A DNA stretch of 64,000 nucleotides. Source: Clostridiaceae bacterium. GTDB lineage: Bacteria; Bacillota; Clostridia; Peptostreptococcales; Natronincolaceae. The stretch spans positions 496,001 through 560,000 of the forward strand of contig JAHDLO010000010.1 in the NCBI GenBank assembly GCA_018432235.1. Reading direction: 5' to 3'. The notes below the pieces were generated by a model. It was not told the DNA's origin. It saw nothing but the letters and a program-made list of their open reading frames with translations, and did no database searches. The position numbers were made by a program, and so were the translations under genes. Below are positions 17,411-26,946 of this stretch, piece by piece (position 1 is the first letter of the stretch; every line of letters starts with the position of its first letter).

Positions 17411-18703
17411 TTAATCAAACCTCACTTTTATCGCATTTTTGTGGGCTGTTAAGCCCTCCTCCTCTGCCAATACCATGATGTCATCCTTTACCGCCTGCAA
17501 CGCACCTTGCTGGTAGTAGATAATGCTGGATTTCTTAGTAAAGTCACCAACCGATAGGGGTGAAAAAAACCTTGCTGTACCACTGGTGGGTAACACATGA
17601 TTCGGACCCGCCATGTAATCCCCCAAGGGCTCCGGTGAATAGTGACCTAGAAATATTGCCCCTGCATGCTCTATACTATTTAGCAAATCAAAGGGCTGAT
17701 CAACACAAAGCTCTAAATGCTCCGGTGCTATTTGATTTGACAGCGCTACAGCCTCCATTAGGTCCTCAACCACTATAATACTGCCATAATCCCTTAAAGC
17801 CCTTTCAATAATGCTGCTTCTTTCCAGTGTCTTAGTTTGAGCAATAACTTCCTCTTTAATTTGTAATGCCAACGCATGGCTGGTGGTGATACAAATAGCT
17901 GAAGCCAGCTCATCATGCTCTGCCTGAGATAATAGGTCCGCAGCAACATAGCGTGGCTTAGCAGTTTCATCTGCAATAACTAGAATCTCACTTGGTCCAG
18001 CTATCATGTCTATATCCACCAAGCCATATACCAAGCGCTTTGCTGTGGCGACATATATATTTCCCGGCCCTACGATCTTATCTACCTTAGGTATCGATTC
18101 AGTCCCATAGGCAAGGGCGCCAATTGCCTGAGCGCCACCAACCTTATATATTGCCGTCAAGCCCAGCTCCTTTGCTGCCACCAGCACCCCTGGGTTTACA
18201 CTACCCCTCTGGTCTGGCGGCGTCACCATCACGATATTCTTTACCCCTGCTACTATTGCAGGAATCGCATTCATCAGCACCGAGGAGGGATATGCCGCAG
18301 TACCGCCCGGTACGTAAATCCCTACGCTTGCTAAAGGGCTTACCTTCTGCCCCAGCATTATGCCCTGCCCCTCTGAGGTAAACCATGAATTTTCTTTTTG
18401 CTTGCTATGATACGCCGTTATCCGTTCAATGGCTGCTCTCAGGGCCTTTATATAGCTTTCCTCAACCAAACCATAGGCCGCTTCTATTTCTTCATTGCTT
18501 ACCATTAGGTTTTCCTTTGTCAGCTTCACACCATCAAACTTTTCCGTATAGGCTATTACGGCCCTATTGCCCCCCTCCTTGACAGAGTTGAGTATCTCTT
18601 GAACCACCGGGCTAAATCTATCGGCATCAGTCTCTTTACGGCTATCAAAGCTGCTAAAGAGCTGTTCCCTCTCGATATTCTTTAAACTAATTATCTCTAT
18701 CAT
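17411..18703 (-). CDS. hisD: Histidinol dehydrogenase
   Basis: The 430-aa NAD- and zinc-dependent enzyme does the last two oxidations to histidine. The conserved [29 protein letters not shown] and [10 protein letters not shown] segments contain the zinc ligands and catalytic His-Glu. GGGGGAG precedes the ATG at 18703. It is 12 nt downstream of hisG. Confidence 0.96.
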   Translation of the reverse strand: MIEIISLKNIEREQLFSSFDSRKETDADRFSPVVQEILNSVKEGGNRAVIAYTEKFDGVKLTKENLMVSNEEIEAAYGLVEESYIKALRAAIERITAYHSKQKENSWFTSEGQGIMLGQKVSPLASVGIYVPGGTAAYPSSVLMNAIPAIVAGVKNIVMVTPPDQRGSVNPGVLVAAKELGLTAIYKVGGAQAIGALAYGTESIPKVDKIVGPGNIYVATAKRLVYGLVDIDMIAGPSEILVIADETAKPRYVAADLLSQAEHDELASAICITTSHALALQIKEEVIAQTKTLERSSIIERALRDYGSIIVVEDLMEAVALSNQIAPEHLELCVDQPFDLLNSIEHAGAIFLGHYSPEPLGDYMAGPNHVLPTSGTARFFSPLSVGDFTKKSSIIYYQQGALQAVKDDIMVLAEEEGLTAHKNAIKVRFD

Positions 18704-18715
18704 AGGCTGCTCCCC

Positions 18716-19342
18716 CTAACCGATATCGTTGGCAATCAGATAAATAATTTCATTCATTTTATCCTTCTTGGTTTTGATGCTGACCTTATTTGAAACCAGC
18801 CTTGCGCTAATGCTCATAATTTCCTCTAAAATCACTAAGCCATTGTCCCTTAGGGTATTGCCAGTCTCTACAATATCTACAATAACATCCGACAGCCCCA
18901 TGATGGGCGCCAGCTCCACAGAGCCCTCCTGCTTGATAATCTCCACCGACTGACCCTTTTCTGCAAAGTATTGTTTAGTGATATTGGGATACTTAGTTGC
19001 CACCCTCAAATGCTTCTTATTATAATTCATAAGCTCAGGCTTCCCAGCTACTGATATTCTGCATTTGCCGAAGCCTAAATCCGCCACCTCATAAAGCTGC
19101 TTTTCCTGCTCCAGCACGACATCCTTGCCGACGATTCCCATATCAACCACACCATGCTCTACATAGGTTGGAACATCCACTGCCTTCAATAAAATGATTT
19201 GGAGACAGCTATTGGGAATATCAAATATCAGCTTTCTATTTTTCTCTAACAGACATTGGCAGTCTAGGCCCCTCTTCATTAAAACCTTTATTGCTTCCTC
19301 CTGAAGCCTCCCCTTCGCCAATGCCAGCTTAATAACCGCCAT
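18716..19342 (-). CDS. hisG: ATP phosphoribosyltransferase, short-form catalytic subunit
   Basis: The 208-aa first enzyme of histidine synthesis (VIKLALAKGRLQEEA, VDMGIVGKDV, IVDIVETGNTLRDNGL) lacks the C-terminal histidine-binding domain. It is therefore the short form, which works as an octamer with HisZ. The hisZ gene lies 12 nt upstream in the same operon, matching this requirement. Confidence 0.96.
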   Translation of the reverse strand: MAVIKLALAKGRLQEEAIKVLMKRGLDCQCLLEKNRKLIFDIPNSCLQIILLKAVDVPTYVEHGVVDMGIVGKDVVLEQEKQLYEVADLGFGKCRISVAGKPELMNYNKKHLRVATKYPNITKQYFAEKGQSVEIIKQEGSVELAPIMGLSDVIVDIVETGNTLRDNGLVILEEIMSISARLVSNKVSIKTKKDKMNEIIYLIANDIG

Positions 19343-19354
19343 AGTATAGCCCTC

Positions 19355-20581
19355 CTATAATGTAACAGTAGAAATGCTACCGTCCTCATTGATTCTAATG
19401 ATTTCATCCACCTGTCGCCTTCTACAATAAGCCTCCAGCTCCTCCGGGATATTCAGTAGATTAATCTCGACGATACAATCCTCTTGCTGATCTTGCTTTT
19501 GCCCCTTTATATCCTTTATTAGAGCTGCAATTTTTTCATCCCTGTGTAGCTCGTCTATGATTAAGTAATGCTTCTTCTTTTCTATATTTAGCTTCTCTTG
19601 AATTTTCAAAGCCTTTGTTATCTTATTTATGATAAAGGCAAAGCCCGTAGCAGGGCATTTCATTCCGAAATCCTCCAGCAGCTTATCATAGCGGCCACCG
19701 CTGCATAGTACCTCACCTAAATCCTTGGTATAGCCCTTAAATATAATGCCAGTGTAATAGCCCAGCTGCGATAGCATGCCTAAATCAAAGGTAATATATT
19801 CACCATAGCCAAAGGAGGAAATCACCTTAAATACCAGCTCCAGCTCCTCAACCGCCGTCATCATAGCTGCGGTTAGGGGCAACCCCTTTAGCTCCTGCAA
19901 TACCTCCTGGGGCTTGCCATAAAGCTGCGGTATCTTATTTATAATTAGCTTAATATCCTCAGGGATGCTAATACCCTCCAGCAGCTTCCCCAGCTCCAGT
20001 AGATTCTTGTTTTCCAATGCCTCCAGCAGCCGCTGCTCCTCATTTTCCTGCATCTGAAGCATCTCTATTACATTTTTAAGAAGCTTTACCTGACCAATCT
20101 CAATAATAAAATCCTCTAAGCCAAGCTTCTTTAGACTTTCGATGGCTGTAATAATAACCTCAGCGTCTGCCCTATAGGAGTCAACCCCAAAGAGCTCTAC
20201 CCCAGCTTGACGATATTCTCTCTTCTTGCCAGACTGCTCCTGATCAAAACGATATACATCCTCTATATAGCAGAGCTTTAAAGGATAGGTAAAATCCTTC
20301 ATTTTAGTAGCCACCATTCTAGCTATAGGAATAGTGCAGTCGGGCCTCAAAACCAATAGGCTACCCTTTGTATCAATCAGCTTAAACATCTTTTCCCCAT
20401 ATCTAGATAAGTAATCATAGGAAAATAAATCATAATATTCTAATGTCGGACTGCTTACCTCCATGTATCCCCAAGCATTGAAGCTATCCATCAACACACC
20501 TTCGATTTTTCTTCTGTACATACAATCATCAATCAATAAGTCCTGAACGCCCTCTGGGAGCATAACCTTTTTTAAAACCAT
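19355..20581 (-). CDS. hisZ: ATP phosphoribosyltransferase regulatory subunit (HisRS paralogue)
   Basis: The 408-aa protein resembles the catalytic core of histidyl-tRNA synthetase (LPEGVQDLLIDDCMYRRKIEG, LRPDCTIPIARMVA, CSGGRYDKLL) but lacks its anticodon-binding domain. It activates short HisG and makes it sensitive to histidine. The start is placed at ATG 20581; an in-frame GTG three codons upstream is possible. It is the first gene of the operon, with a promoter about 55 nt upstream. Confidence 0.93.
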   Translation of the reverse strand: MVLKKVMLPEGVQDLLIDDCMYRRKIEGVLMDSFNAWGYMEVSSPTLEYYDLFSYDYLSRYGEKMFKLIDTKGSLLVLRPDCTIPIARMVATKMKDFTYPLKLCYIEDVYRFDQEQSGKKREYRQAGVELFGVDSYRADAEVIITAIESLKKLGLEDFIIEIGQVKLLKNVIEMLQMQENEEQRLLEALENKNLLELGKLLEGISIPEDIKLIINKIPQLYGKPQEVLQELKGLPLTAAMMTAVEELELVFKVISSFGYGEYITFDLGMLSQLGYYTGIIFKGYTKDLGEVLCSGGRYDKLLEDFGMKCPATGFAFIINKITKALKIQEKLNIEKKKHYLIIDELHRDEKIAALIKDIKGQKQDQQEDCIVEINLLNIPEELEAYCRRRQVDEIIRINEDGSISTVTL

Positions 20582-20634
20582 TCCGTCCACCCCGTCGCTT
20601 TATCGTGATAAAGTATTAAAGTATCATGTTTACT

Positions 20635-20663
20635 ATTCTATATCCCCTCCACCGGTTTGTCAA
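20635..20663 (-). promoter_or_regulatory. Sigma-A promoter of the his operon
   Basis: TTGACA (20658-20663), exactly 17 nt, then TAGAAT (20635-20640), read leftwards. The predicted 5' UTR is about 45 nt, too short for a T-box, so control is more likely at initiation or by HisZ feedback. Confidence 0.8.
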
Positions 20664-20681
20664 CAGATAAATTGAAAAAAA

Positions 20682-20703
20682 TGACCAATAACTTAATTGG
20701 TCA
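20682..20703. promoter_or_regulatory. Palindrome upstream of the his promoter, possible operator
   Basis: TGACCAAT and ATTGGTCA form an 8-bp perfect inverted repeat with a 6-nt centre, ending 19 bp upstream of the -35. The regulator is unknown. The remaining DNA up to 21246 holds no gene I can support. Confidence 0.4.
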
Positions 20704-21246
20704 ATTTAAAATCATATGCCACCCTAGTAAATAACTGACGTGGCGATTACTTTTTAAATCACCTTTTAACATCATAGATAGAAATGTTTGTCAATATTTT
20801 AATAACAGATACAAAATCAACATTTTATGATACAATATAGTAAGCTATAAACAAAATTCCTTATCTAATAACAATTTCTTTTATTTGAATATTCTGACTT
20901 ATAATTGGGTATCCCATATCATAACCGCCCTATGACAGAGCATCTTGATTTTATCCGAACATTTAACCAACAAGCTTACATGTACTTAATCGACTTTAAA
21001 AAAATGTACCTTAATGCGTATAGATGCATACTATACCAGTATCTTGTCATCATCTAAAAGTGAAGCTATTCCCTGATTAAAATGATATGTGAATTTTCCT
21101 CAGGCTTAACCTATCCTTTAATTGACACGAGGCACTGGCTATAAGCTGCTTGATATATATAAGGGGCCATACCCTTAACCGCCTTCAATGCTAGTAAAAC
21201 AGTCAACCACTTACTACGCATAAAATCTTGAAAGGAGTTGATCGCT

Positions 21247-21984
21247 ATGGCAGTTATCCAAGGCTATTCAGAAACGGGTAAAATAAACTATTACAAGAGG
21301 CTGTTTAAAAATCCCTTTTGGGCCTATTTAATGGCTATTGCTTTGGTTTTCTTCGTAGCAGCCAAGGAACCGTTGATGTATTTTATGGCATCTGCTTTCC
21401 TGCTGTTATCGATAATGATTATTTTTCTCGCATATTTTGAAAGGGAGTTCAGGCTTCACAATAAGGTGCTGAAGCTATTTAAAAAACTGGAGGATGAATT
21501 TGTTATACTACCAGCCATGAAGCTTTCCGATGGCTCTGAAAATTCCTGCACCTGCTTTATCGTCATATCCGCGAAGGGAATTTTTAATATAAAGGTTTTA
21601 GAGTTCTCGGGAATTCTCCAGGGCTCTGAAAAGGATGACATGTGGCAATATACCGATGCCTCAAATGCCTATAACATTGTTGAAAATCAGATAAAAAATC
21701 CCATGTCATACTTGAGAAAAAGCCATAAGGTAATTGAGCAGCTGCTGAAAAATAATCATATCGACTATATGTTTTTGAAATCAATTGCTGTAGTCAACAA
21801 TTCAAATGCAGCTATTAAATCAGATACCGATATCCCTATAATAAAGCTAAATCAGCTTAATGAATATTTGCATGGACATATTGAAAGACAGCATCAGCAT
21901 TTGCTAAAGGAAACCATTGTCGAAGCAATAATGGGGGGCCACAGCGGAAAAAGCTGCTTAAGACTACATTGCCCCGATTGCTAA
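21247..21984 (+). CDS. Membrane protein with degenerate NERD-like domain, copy 1
   Basis: The 245-aa protein has two hydrophobic segments (about residues 25-65) and then a NERD-like domain starting LEDEFVILPAMKLSDG, with CFIVISAKGIFNIKVLEFSG in place of the usual NERD core. In active NERD domains this region reads roughly GvFviEvKnw; here the E-x-K pair is lost. ATG 21247 is chosen over an upstream TTG because GGAG lies 9 nt before it. It is a tandem paralogue of the gene at 22143. The C terminus ends CLRLHCPDC, with two cysteines. Function unknown. Confidence 0.6.
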   Translation: MAVIQGYSETGKINYYKRLFKNPFWAYLMAIALVFFVAAKEPLMYFMASAFLLLSIMIIFLAYFEREFRLHNKVLKLFKKLEDEFVILPAMKLSDGSENSCTCFIVISAKGIFNIKVLEFSGILQGSEKDDMWQYTDASNAYNIVENQIKNPMSYLRKSHKVIEQLLKNNHIDYMFLKSIAVVNNSNAAIKSDTDIPIIKLNQLNEYLHGHIERQHQHLLKETIVEAIMGGHSGKSCLRLHCPDC

Positions 21985-22005
21985 AATAGTACACAACAAT
22001 ACCTT

Positions 22006-22037
22006 AAAACGTCATTTACAATGGCGTTTTTGTTTTT
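22006..22037 (+). terminator. Intrinsic terminator between the NERD paralogues
   Basis: AAAACGTCATT pairs with AATGGCGTTTT over a 3-nt loop and is followed by TGTTTTT. Confidence 0.75.
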
Positions 22038-22142
22038 AAAGGAACTTTGTTATAACTTTAATTTATTTAAAACAGTGTATGCATCACTATGGGGGGTATA
22101 AATTAGCAATAAAAGTATATTCTTAGGCGAGGAGTGATGGAT

Positions 22143-22871
22143 ATGACAAACATGAATCATGAAAATACCAATAAACCCACGAGGCTGCAAAAGCTATTAA
22201 AGGACCCTCTTTGGCTGCTGCTGTTGGCTATTACATCCTTCGCTTACATGATAGTTAATGATACAGCAGGCTATATACTGGCAACCATTTTGCTGGTATT
22301 CAATGCAAATGTAATATTCAAAACCTATTTTTATGAGGACGAACCACTGAAGGAAATGATCGCAAAGGAGCTGGCAAAATTTAATGAGGATTACATTATC
22401 CTTCCCGCAATAGCGCTTTCCGACGGAAGACTGAAGGGCTACAGCGACTTTATTATAATATCCCCCAAGGGAATTTTCAATCTTAGAGCACTGGATTTTC
22501 AAGGGGCTTTAACAGGCTATCAAAATGATGAGCTATGGGAATACATCAAGGCCACCAGTCCCTATGACGTTACCAGGAAAATTATAAAGAACCCGATTTA
22601 CTTCCACCAACAGACCCATGAAATCATCGAAGCCCTTTTAGAGCAGCAGCATATCAAATATATCCCGATACAGTCGCTGCTGGTGGTTAACAGCAATCTA
22701 CGAATAAATACCGATAGCCGAATTCCTGTAGTTAAGGCAGAGGAGCTACACAATTATATCTCAGAATATGCCGACAGAAGTATCATGCCCGGCCTTAAAA
22801 ACGCCATAGAGGATACCCTTAAAGAGGCTGTTTCCTCCAACATAGGCTATATCCCTGTATCCTCCAAATAA
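22143..22871 (+). CDS. Membrane protein with degenerate NERD-like domain, copy 2
   Basis: The 242-aa paralogue aligns with the gene at 21247 over its full length: LLKDPLWLLLLAI, FNEDYIILPAIALSDG, FIIISPKGIFNLRALDFQG, IKNPIYFHQQTHEIIEALL. It has two hydrophobic segments near the N terminus and a cytoplasmic NERD-like domain lacking the E-x-K catalytic pair. The ATG at 22143 has GGAG 8 nt upstream. A terminator lies between the copies, so each may have its own promoter. Function unknown. Confidence 0.6.
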   Translation: MTNMNHENTNKPTRLQKLLKDPLWLLLLAITSFAYMIVNDTAGYILATILLVFNANVIFKTYFYEDEPLKEMIAKELAKFNEDYIILPAIALSDGRLKGYSDFIIISPKGIFNLRALDFQGALTGYQNDELWEYIKATSPYDVTRKIIKNPIYFHQQTHEIIEALLEQQHIKYIPIQSLLVVNSNLRINTDSRIPVVKAEELHNYISEYADRSIMPGLKNAIEDTLKEAVSSNIGYIPVSSK

Positions 22872-22872
22872 A

Positions 22873-22925
22873 GAGCGCACCCCAAATGCTAGTGAATTTC
22901 TTCTAACATATGGGGTGCACTTTCA
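22873..22925. terminator. Terminator between convergent NERD copy 2 and thiamine-binding gene
   Basis: GCGCACCCCAAATG pairs with CATATGGGGTGCAC and is followed by TTTCATTT. It lies between two convergent genes and may serve both. Confidence 0.75.
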
Positions 22926-22935
22926 TTTATCTGCT

Positions 22936-23235
22936 TTAAAGCTTTTCCTTTACCGCCTTAAGCTTGCCCGCCATGGTACCTAATTTATCTCTTCTATCAT
23001 CGATTTTGATGGTGGTTGCCACCCTTTGGGCCCCCTCCTGAAAGGGTACCTCATGAAGCTTTTTAGCCACCGCCAAAAGCACCTCCAGCTCACCCTCGAT
23101 GGCTGTTCCCATTGGTGTCAGCTGATATTTAATGCCCTCTACCTCCGCCAGCACCCTGTGGCAGGCAGCGACATAGGGGCTTATACTGGTGCTTCCGGTC
23201 CCTAAGGGTATTACCGTAATGTCCATTATTGGCAT
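22936..23235 (-). CDS. MTH1187/Ecm15-family thiamine-binding protein
   Basis: The 99-aa protein of the UPF0045 family (MDITVIPLGTGSTSISPYVAACHRVL, TPMGTAIEGE) forms a ferredoxin-like fold that binds thiamine or HMP in known structures. It is probably cytoplasmic. AGGAGG lies 8 nt before the ATG. No thiamine transporter or synthesis gene lies next to it, so its role here is unclear. Confidence 0.85.
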   Translation of the reverse strand: MPIMDITVIPLGTGSTSISPYVAACHRVLAEVEGIKYQLTPMGTAIEGELEVLLAVAKKLHEVPFQEGAQRVATTIKIDDRRDKLGTMAGKLKAVKEKL

Positions 23236-23295
23236 AGCAAAGACCTCCTATCAAAATATATCATTTAGTATCAATCAACACCCAATCACTAATTG

Positions 23296-23326
23296 ACAAA
23301 GAACTGCCTTTAGACAGTTCTTTGCT
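23296..23326. terminator. Terminator hairpin after the SLH protein gene
   Basis: CAAAGAACTG pairs with CAGTTCTTTG over an 8-nt loop, just past the stop codon at 23332. Confidence 0.65.
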
Positions 23327-23331
23327 AATAA

Positions 23332-25158
23332 TTAATTAATTACGATAACCTTCTCTAAGATAAATGCACCATTGGTAAGTGTACCAGTAAGCAGTAACTG
23401 GTCTCCCTCCTTTATTAAAGAAAAGTGCCAGGTCCCACCTGTTTTCCCTATAAAGGTAGTAGTATTTTTAACATGTACTTGCATTTCTTTGGTTGTACCG
23501 CTTTGGTCTACTGTCACTGTCATAACATTAATATCCCTATTTATGGATTTCACCTTACCTATTACAGTTTCAGGTTCCACCTTCTTAGAGGTAATTATAG
23601 ATGTTACCTCATTCCCGTCAATATTCAGTAATACAGTATAATTTAAACGCAAATCATAGAAATCTCCTACTACATTATCTATAAAAATAATTACATCATC
23701 ACTAATAATAAACTCTTCTAAATCTAAGCTCTTACTTTCGACCGATATAGAATTATTAGCAGGATCATTAACTATCTTTTTAATCGTACCTTGGAGGGTA
23801 CGTCTAACTGACGATGATATTAGGTTCTTAATTACATCATATTCCAACTCAGCTGTCACTTCATCTCCGACTTTTAAGTCATTGAAGGTTACTACTCTAC
23901 CATCTCTTTTAATTATTGTTGTAGTTTCTAATACCAAAGTGACAACTTCAGTTTCATCCTTTTGAGTTATTTCCAATCTTCGTTCTGAAACCGCACCTTT
24001 TGTGCTAATTATACCTTTTATAGTCTTTGTCTTGCTTTTTGCATCGACCTCATATACAAAACTACCATTTACATATACCTTTAGATAGTCGCCGGTTTGA
24101 ATATTTTTAAATTCATCAATTTTACTATCAAGATAAACCTTTGTATTCTCAACTATAGTGTAGTATTTATACTCGCCCTTCAAATCCTTAACAGTTAGCA
24201 TGGTATTTCCTTCGTTATCAAAAACTCTTTGGAAATAACCCTCTATAATCTCTTTATTACCAATGGCGTTTATTTCCTCGACTACACCACTCACTACTTT
24301 TAATCTAACGGTTTGTCCCTTTTCTAAATTAGCCAATGTACTATTTTTATTATCTATGATTACTATGGCATTATCCTTTACATCATAGACATTAATATTG
24401 TTATCTTCATCATATATTGTCAGTACAGTTCTATTAGCTAAAACAATATTATTAATTACACCATCAACAGTTTTTGAAGAATTAGAATCCGGTATTACAG
24501 TGCCTGCTCCGTCAAGTATTTTAGCAGTAAGCGCCATAAGCTTTGCTGTTTCTGCTCTTGTTATATTATTGTTTGGTAAAAATTGACCATCATTACTTTC
24601 CTTATTTAAAATTTCTAAAGACAATAACAAATCGATGTATGGTTTGGCATCATTTGGTATAGAGAGCTCATCTTTGTAGGGAATGTAATAGCTTCTGCTG
24701 ATGCTCTTGCCCCCTAATTCCACCAAAACTCTTCCAATATATGTAGCTACCTCGTGGCGTTTAGCATTGACTCCCACACCATTTGAAACAAAGGTTTTTA
24801 CCTCTGACTCTAATAATACACCCTTATCTAACAGGTAGGCAATATGTCCCTGAGCCCAAGCAGGAATGTTGTTTTGACTTATCACAGTTTCATATTTCAA
24901 TAACAAACTATTGTCAGCATTGAATTTTAGCATATTAGCCAGCATAACAGAGGTCTCTAAATTTGTTATAGAGTTACTTGGTTTAAAGGTTGCGTCTGTA
25001 TAACCTTGTGTAATTTTCCTGTTGTAAATATCCTCTATGAATTCCTTTGCCCAGTGGTCTTTTATATCTGTGAATATAAGACTATCGGCAAATACCGCAA
25101 TACTATTTGTCAGCAATATCACTATCAGCAGAAGGATAGAGAAATGACGTTTCTTCAC
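23332..25158 (-). CDS. Secreted S-layer-homology (SLH) domain protein
   Basis: The 608-aa protein has a signal peptide (MKKRHFSILLLIVILLTNSIAVFA) and three SLH repeats in about residues 28-215 (FTDIKDHWAKEFIEDIYNRKITQGY is the first). The remainder, about 390 residues, is rich in beta-type sequence with recurrent VDGVINNIV, IKGIISTKG, LQGTIKKIV and VIGKVKSI stretches spaced about 80-100 residues apart. These look like repeated beta-barrel or OB-like modules. The SLH part should bind pyruvylated wall polymers. GTG start with GGGGG upstream. The role of the repeat part is unknown. Confidence 0.85.
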   Translation of the reverse strand: MKKRHFSILLLIVILLTNSIAVFADSLIFTDIKDHWAKEFIEDIYNRKITQGYTDATFKPSNSITNLETSVMLANMLKFNADNSLLLKYETVISQNNIPAWAQGHIAYLLDKGVLLESEVKTFVSNGVGVNAKRHEVATYIGRVLVELGGKSISRSYYIPYKDELSIPNDAKPYIDLLLSLEILNKESNDGQFLPNNNITRAETAKLMALTAKILDGAGTVIPDSNSSKTVDGVINNIVLANRTVLTIYDEDNNINVYDVKDNAIVIIDNKNSTLANLEKGQTVRLKVVSGVVEEINAIGNKEIIEGYFQRVFDNEGNTMLTVKDLKGEYKYYTIVENTKVYLDSKIDEFKNIQTGDYLKVYVNGSFVYEVDAKSKTKTIKGIISTKGAVSERRLEITQKDETEVVTLVLETTTIIKRDGRVVTFNDLKVGDEVTAELEYDVIKNLISSSVRRTLQGTIKKIVNDPANNSISVESKSLDLEEFIISDDVIIFIDNVVGDFYDLRLNYTVLLNIDGNEVTSIITSKKVEPETVIGKVKSINRDINVMTVTVDQSGTTKEMQVHVKNTTTFIGKTGGTWHFSLIKEGDQLLLTGTLTNGAFILEKVIVIN

Positions 25159-25356
25159 ATGAATGCCCCCTTTTAAATTTAATAACTATTATTTCTACAT
25201 TTTGGCTTGAATTCCTGCATTTTTCTTGATTTCTTTTAAATATTGGGTATTTATTCTTATGTAGCTAAACTTATCCGTAGGTTAGACGAGGAAACAATAG
25301 AAAAGGTTCCATATTATTGCAAAATAAATATAAAATTCCTGTATTAATAATTTTAG

Positions 25357-25394
25357 GCACAAAAAAAATGGACTGGCAGAACCAGTCCATGAGC
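25357..25394 (-). terminator. Terminator at the end of the tailocin operon
   Basis: Leftward, ATGGACTGG and CCAGTCCAT form a perfect 9-bp stem over 5 nt, followed by eight T. It lies about 120 nt after the last lysis gene. The rest of 25159-25512 shows no gene. Confidence 0.85.
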
Positions 25395-25512
25395 ATAGTA
25401 AACCTAAGGGCAGCCTTCTGGGATTAAGTAAGCATCTCGTATTTCTTAGACAATCCGCTTATAATCCCTCTTATGGAGGGTAAAACAGCCCACTGATGGC
25501 AATAGGGCTATC

Positions 25513-25842
25513 TTAAAGCTCTGACTCTCTTAGGTCTGATAAAAAGTCCTTCAAACGACCGACGGCCTCCTCGATCAAAGCATCCAGCTGCTGCTGTGTA
25601 TATATTGCCCTTAGAATCCAGGGCAGCCTTTTGTAAAGACCCTCCAGCACCATCTCATACTTCAGCCTTCCGGTGCCGCTTCCCAGCTTCCTTTCAGCCT
25701 CTATCACCAGCGAAAGCACCATTTTCTTCACCGGCTCCCTATGGCCCTTCTTGTATAACAGAAGACTAGAGGCTGCCAATAATAAAATTAAAATTATGTC
25801 AACAATATTTGCCTTTATAAAGCTGTGCACTACGCTAAGCAT
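25513..25842 (-). CDS. Phage holin, LLH family
   Basis: The 109-aa protein has one N-terminal transmembrane helix (ANIVDIILILLLAASSLLLY) followed by a basic amphipathic region with VKKMVLSLVIEAERKLGSGTGRLKYE, typical of the LLH (superfamily 6) holins. It would form the membrane lesion that releases the amidase. GGAGGG precedes the ATG, and the gene overlaps the amidase gene by 8 nt. It is the last gene of the tailocin operon. Confidence 0.8.
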   Translation of the reverse strand: MLSVVHSFIKANIVDIILILLLAASSLLLYKKGHREPVKKMVLSLVIEAERKLGSGTGRLKYEMVLEGLYKRLPWILRAIYTQQQLDALIEEAVGRLKDFLSDLRESEL

Positions 25843-26494
25843 CTTGCTTTCCCTCCTTTAAATCCCTGTGGATATTAGCCATGATGATCATGGCGGCCCA
25901 CACCGGCATCGCTTCATCGATTTTCCCTGTCCATAGTGGGGGATCACTGATAAGCCTCTTTTCAGCGAGATATTTCAAGCCCTCAAGCTTCCATGCTTCT
26001 ACTTCTGAGGCATCTGGTGAAGCTTCTGAGAGGGCCTTTATCCCCTGCTCTATATCTGTAAGTAACTCCGTCCATCTGGGTAAAAGCAGCCTCGGGCAAT
26101 CCTTGCCGCTCCAGCTCTTGTGGGTTCGGACATTGGCGATCCCCCATCCCCTTTCAATTAGAAGCCTCACCACAAGAGCTACGGCATTTTCCCAGGTCCT
26201 TTGCTGATCCCCCGACTCACAGACCTCAATCCCTATGCTGCTCCTGTTGCCCTCAGCATTGCCGGCATGATAGGCCACCTCATCCAGAGGGATACACTCT
26301 ATGGCCTCCTTGTCATCCACCACAATATGAAAGGAGGCGGCTCGATTATTTTCAGGATTTGTGAGCCACCCCCTTTCGTTTCTTGCTGTAGACCTCGGAT
26401 TCCCTGTATTGTGGATTGTTATACTGGTCATATTTGCTTTTGTCCCTGATCTTTTGTCTTTGGATTTTGGAATATGGTCTATAATGTAGCTCAT
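25835..26494 (-). CDS. N-acetylmuramoyl-L-alanine amidase (endolysin)
   Basis: The 219-aa Amidase_2 domain protein has zinc-binding His in SITIHNTGN, AYHAGN and THKSWSGKDCP. It cuts the bond between muramic acid and the stem peptide. There is no signal peptide, so release depends on the holins on each side. ATG 26494 is preferred over a GTG 9 nt upstream because GGCAGGTG is well spaced. The C-terminal 60 residues may be a wall-binding segment. Confidence 0.88.
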   Translation of the reverse strand: MSYIIDHIPKSKDKRSGTKANMTSITIHNTGNPRSTARNERGWLTNPENNRAASFHIVVDDKEAIECIPLDEVAYHAGNAEGNRSSIGIEVCESGDQQRTWENAVALVVRLLIERGWGIANVRTHKSWSGKDCPRLLLPRWTELLTDIEQGIKALSEASPDASEVEAWKLEGLKYLAEKRLISDPPLWTGKIDEAMPVWAAMIIMANIHRDLKEGKQDA

Positions 26495-26499
26495 ACTTA

Positions 26500-26706
26500 T
26501 CACCTGCCTATCAGCTTTTCTTTGATTTCCTTAACATCATCCTTTACATCCTCTATAATATTGAATTTGCTGGAAAGCTCCTGAATGATATCCTGGTACT
26601 TTTCCTCTCTTTTACTGTTTTCCTTTAATACATAAAAAAGAAGGTAGCCAAATAGCAATGCAAAGATTCCCTGTCCTAAAAGCTGTTTAATTATTTCGTT
26701 TTCCAT
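26500..26706 (-). CDS. BhlA/UviB-family holin-like peptide
   Basis: The 68-aa peptide has one transmembrane helix ([17 protein letters not shown]) followed by a charged coiled-coil tail ([22 protein letters not shown]). BhlA/UviB proteins are holin-like peptides of phages and bacteriocin loci. It lies 5 nt upstream of the amidase, so the lysis cassette is holin-amidase-holin. Confidence 0.85.
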   Translation of the reverse strand: MENEIIKQLLGQGIFALLFGYLLFYVLKENSKREEKYQDIIQELSSKFNIIEDVKDDVKEIKEKLIGR

Positions 26707-26813
26707 TTTGACACCTGCTTTCTTTTAAAGATTGGGGGAGGGTGGGTTTCCCGCCCTGGAATAAAATAACACCCTGAAAACGTCTTACTACGTGTTAATT
26801 TCCTGCTATGATA

Positions 26814-26945
26814 TTATAATAAACTTCCATTCTCGCCGTATCCACGTCTATTTAATTCGGATTTTACATCTGCTTGGTATTTAGAAGATACTCTACTAAA
26901 AGCCCAATCAACTTCTAATATTAATCTTACATACATCTCAACCAT
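26814..26945 (-). CDS. Small tail-locus protein (CD1375-like), 43 aa
   Basis: The short protein MVEMYVRLILEVDWAFSRVS... starts 1 nt after the stop of the gene at 26947. It resembles the small CD1375-type proteins found after fibre genes in clostridial phages (MV-x2-Y-x2-LI start, then a short charged helix). The function is unknown. A degenerate copy of the repeat seen at 36.66 and 38.45 kb lies just after its stop codon. Confidence 0.45.
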   Translation of the reverse strand: MVEMYVRLILEVDWAFSRVSSKYQADVKSELNRRGYGENGSLL

Positions 26946-26946
26946 A

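Noticed and set aside
20591..20760. A histidine T-box upstream of hisZ, suggested by AGGGTGGCA
   Set aside because: That word lies upstream of the best promoter and lacks the rest of the T-box consensus and any specifier or terminator hairpins; the predicted leader is only about 45 nt.
22936..23235. A thiamine riboswitch controlling the thiamine-binding protein gene
   Set aside because: The 96-bp gap upstream shows no TPP-riboswitch core words and mainly holds the SLH gene terminator.
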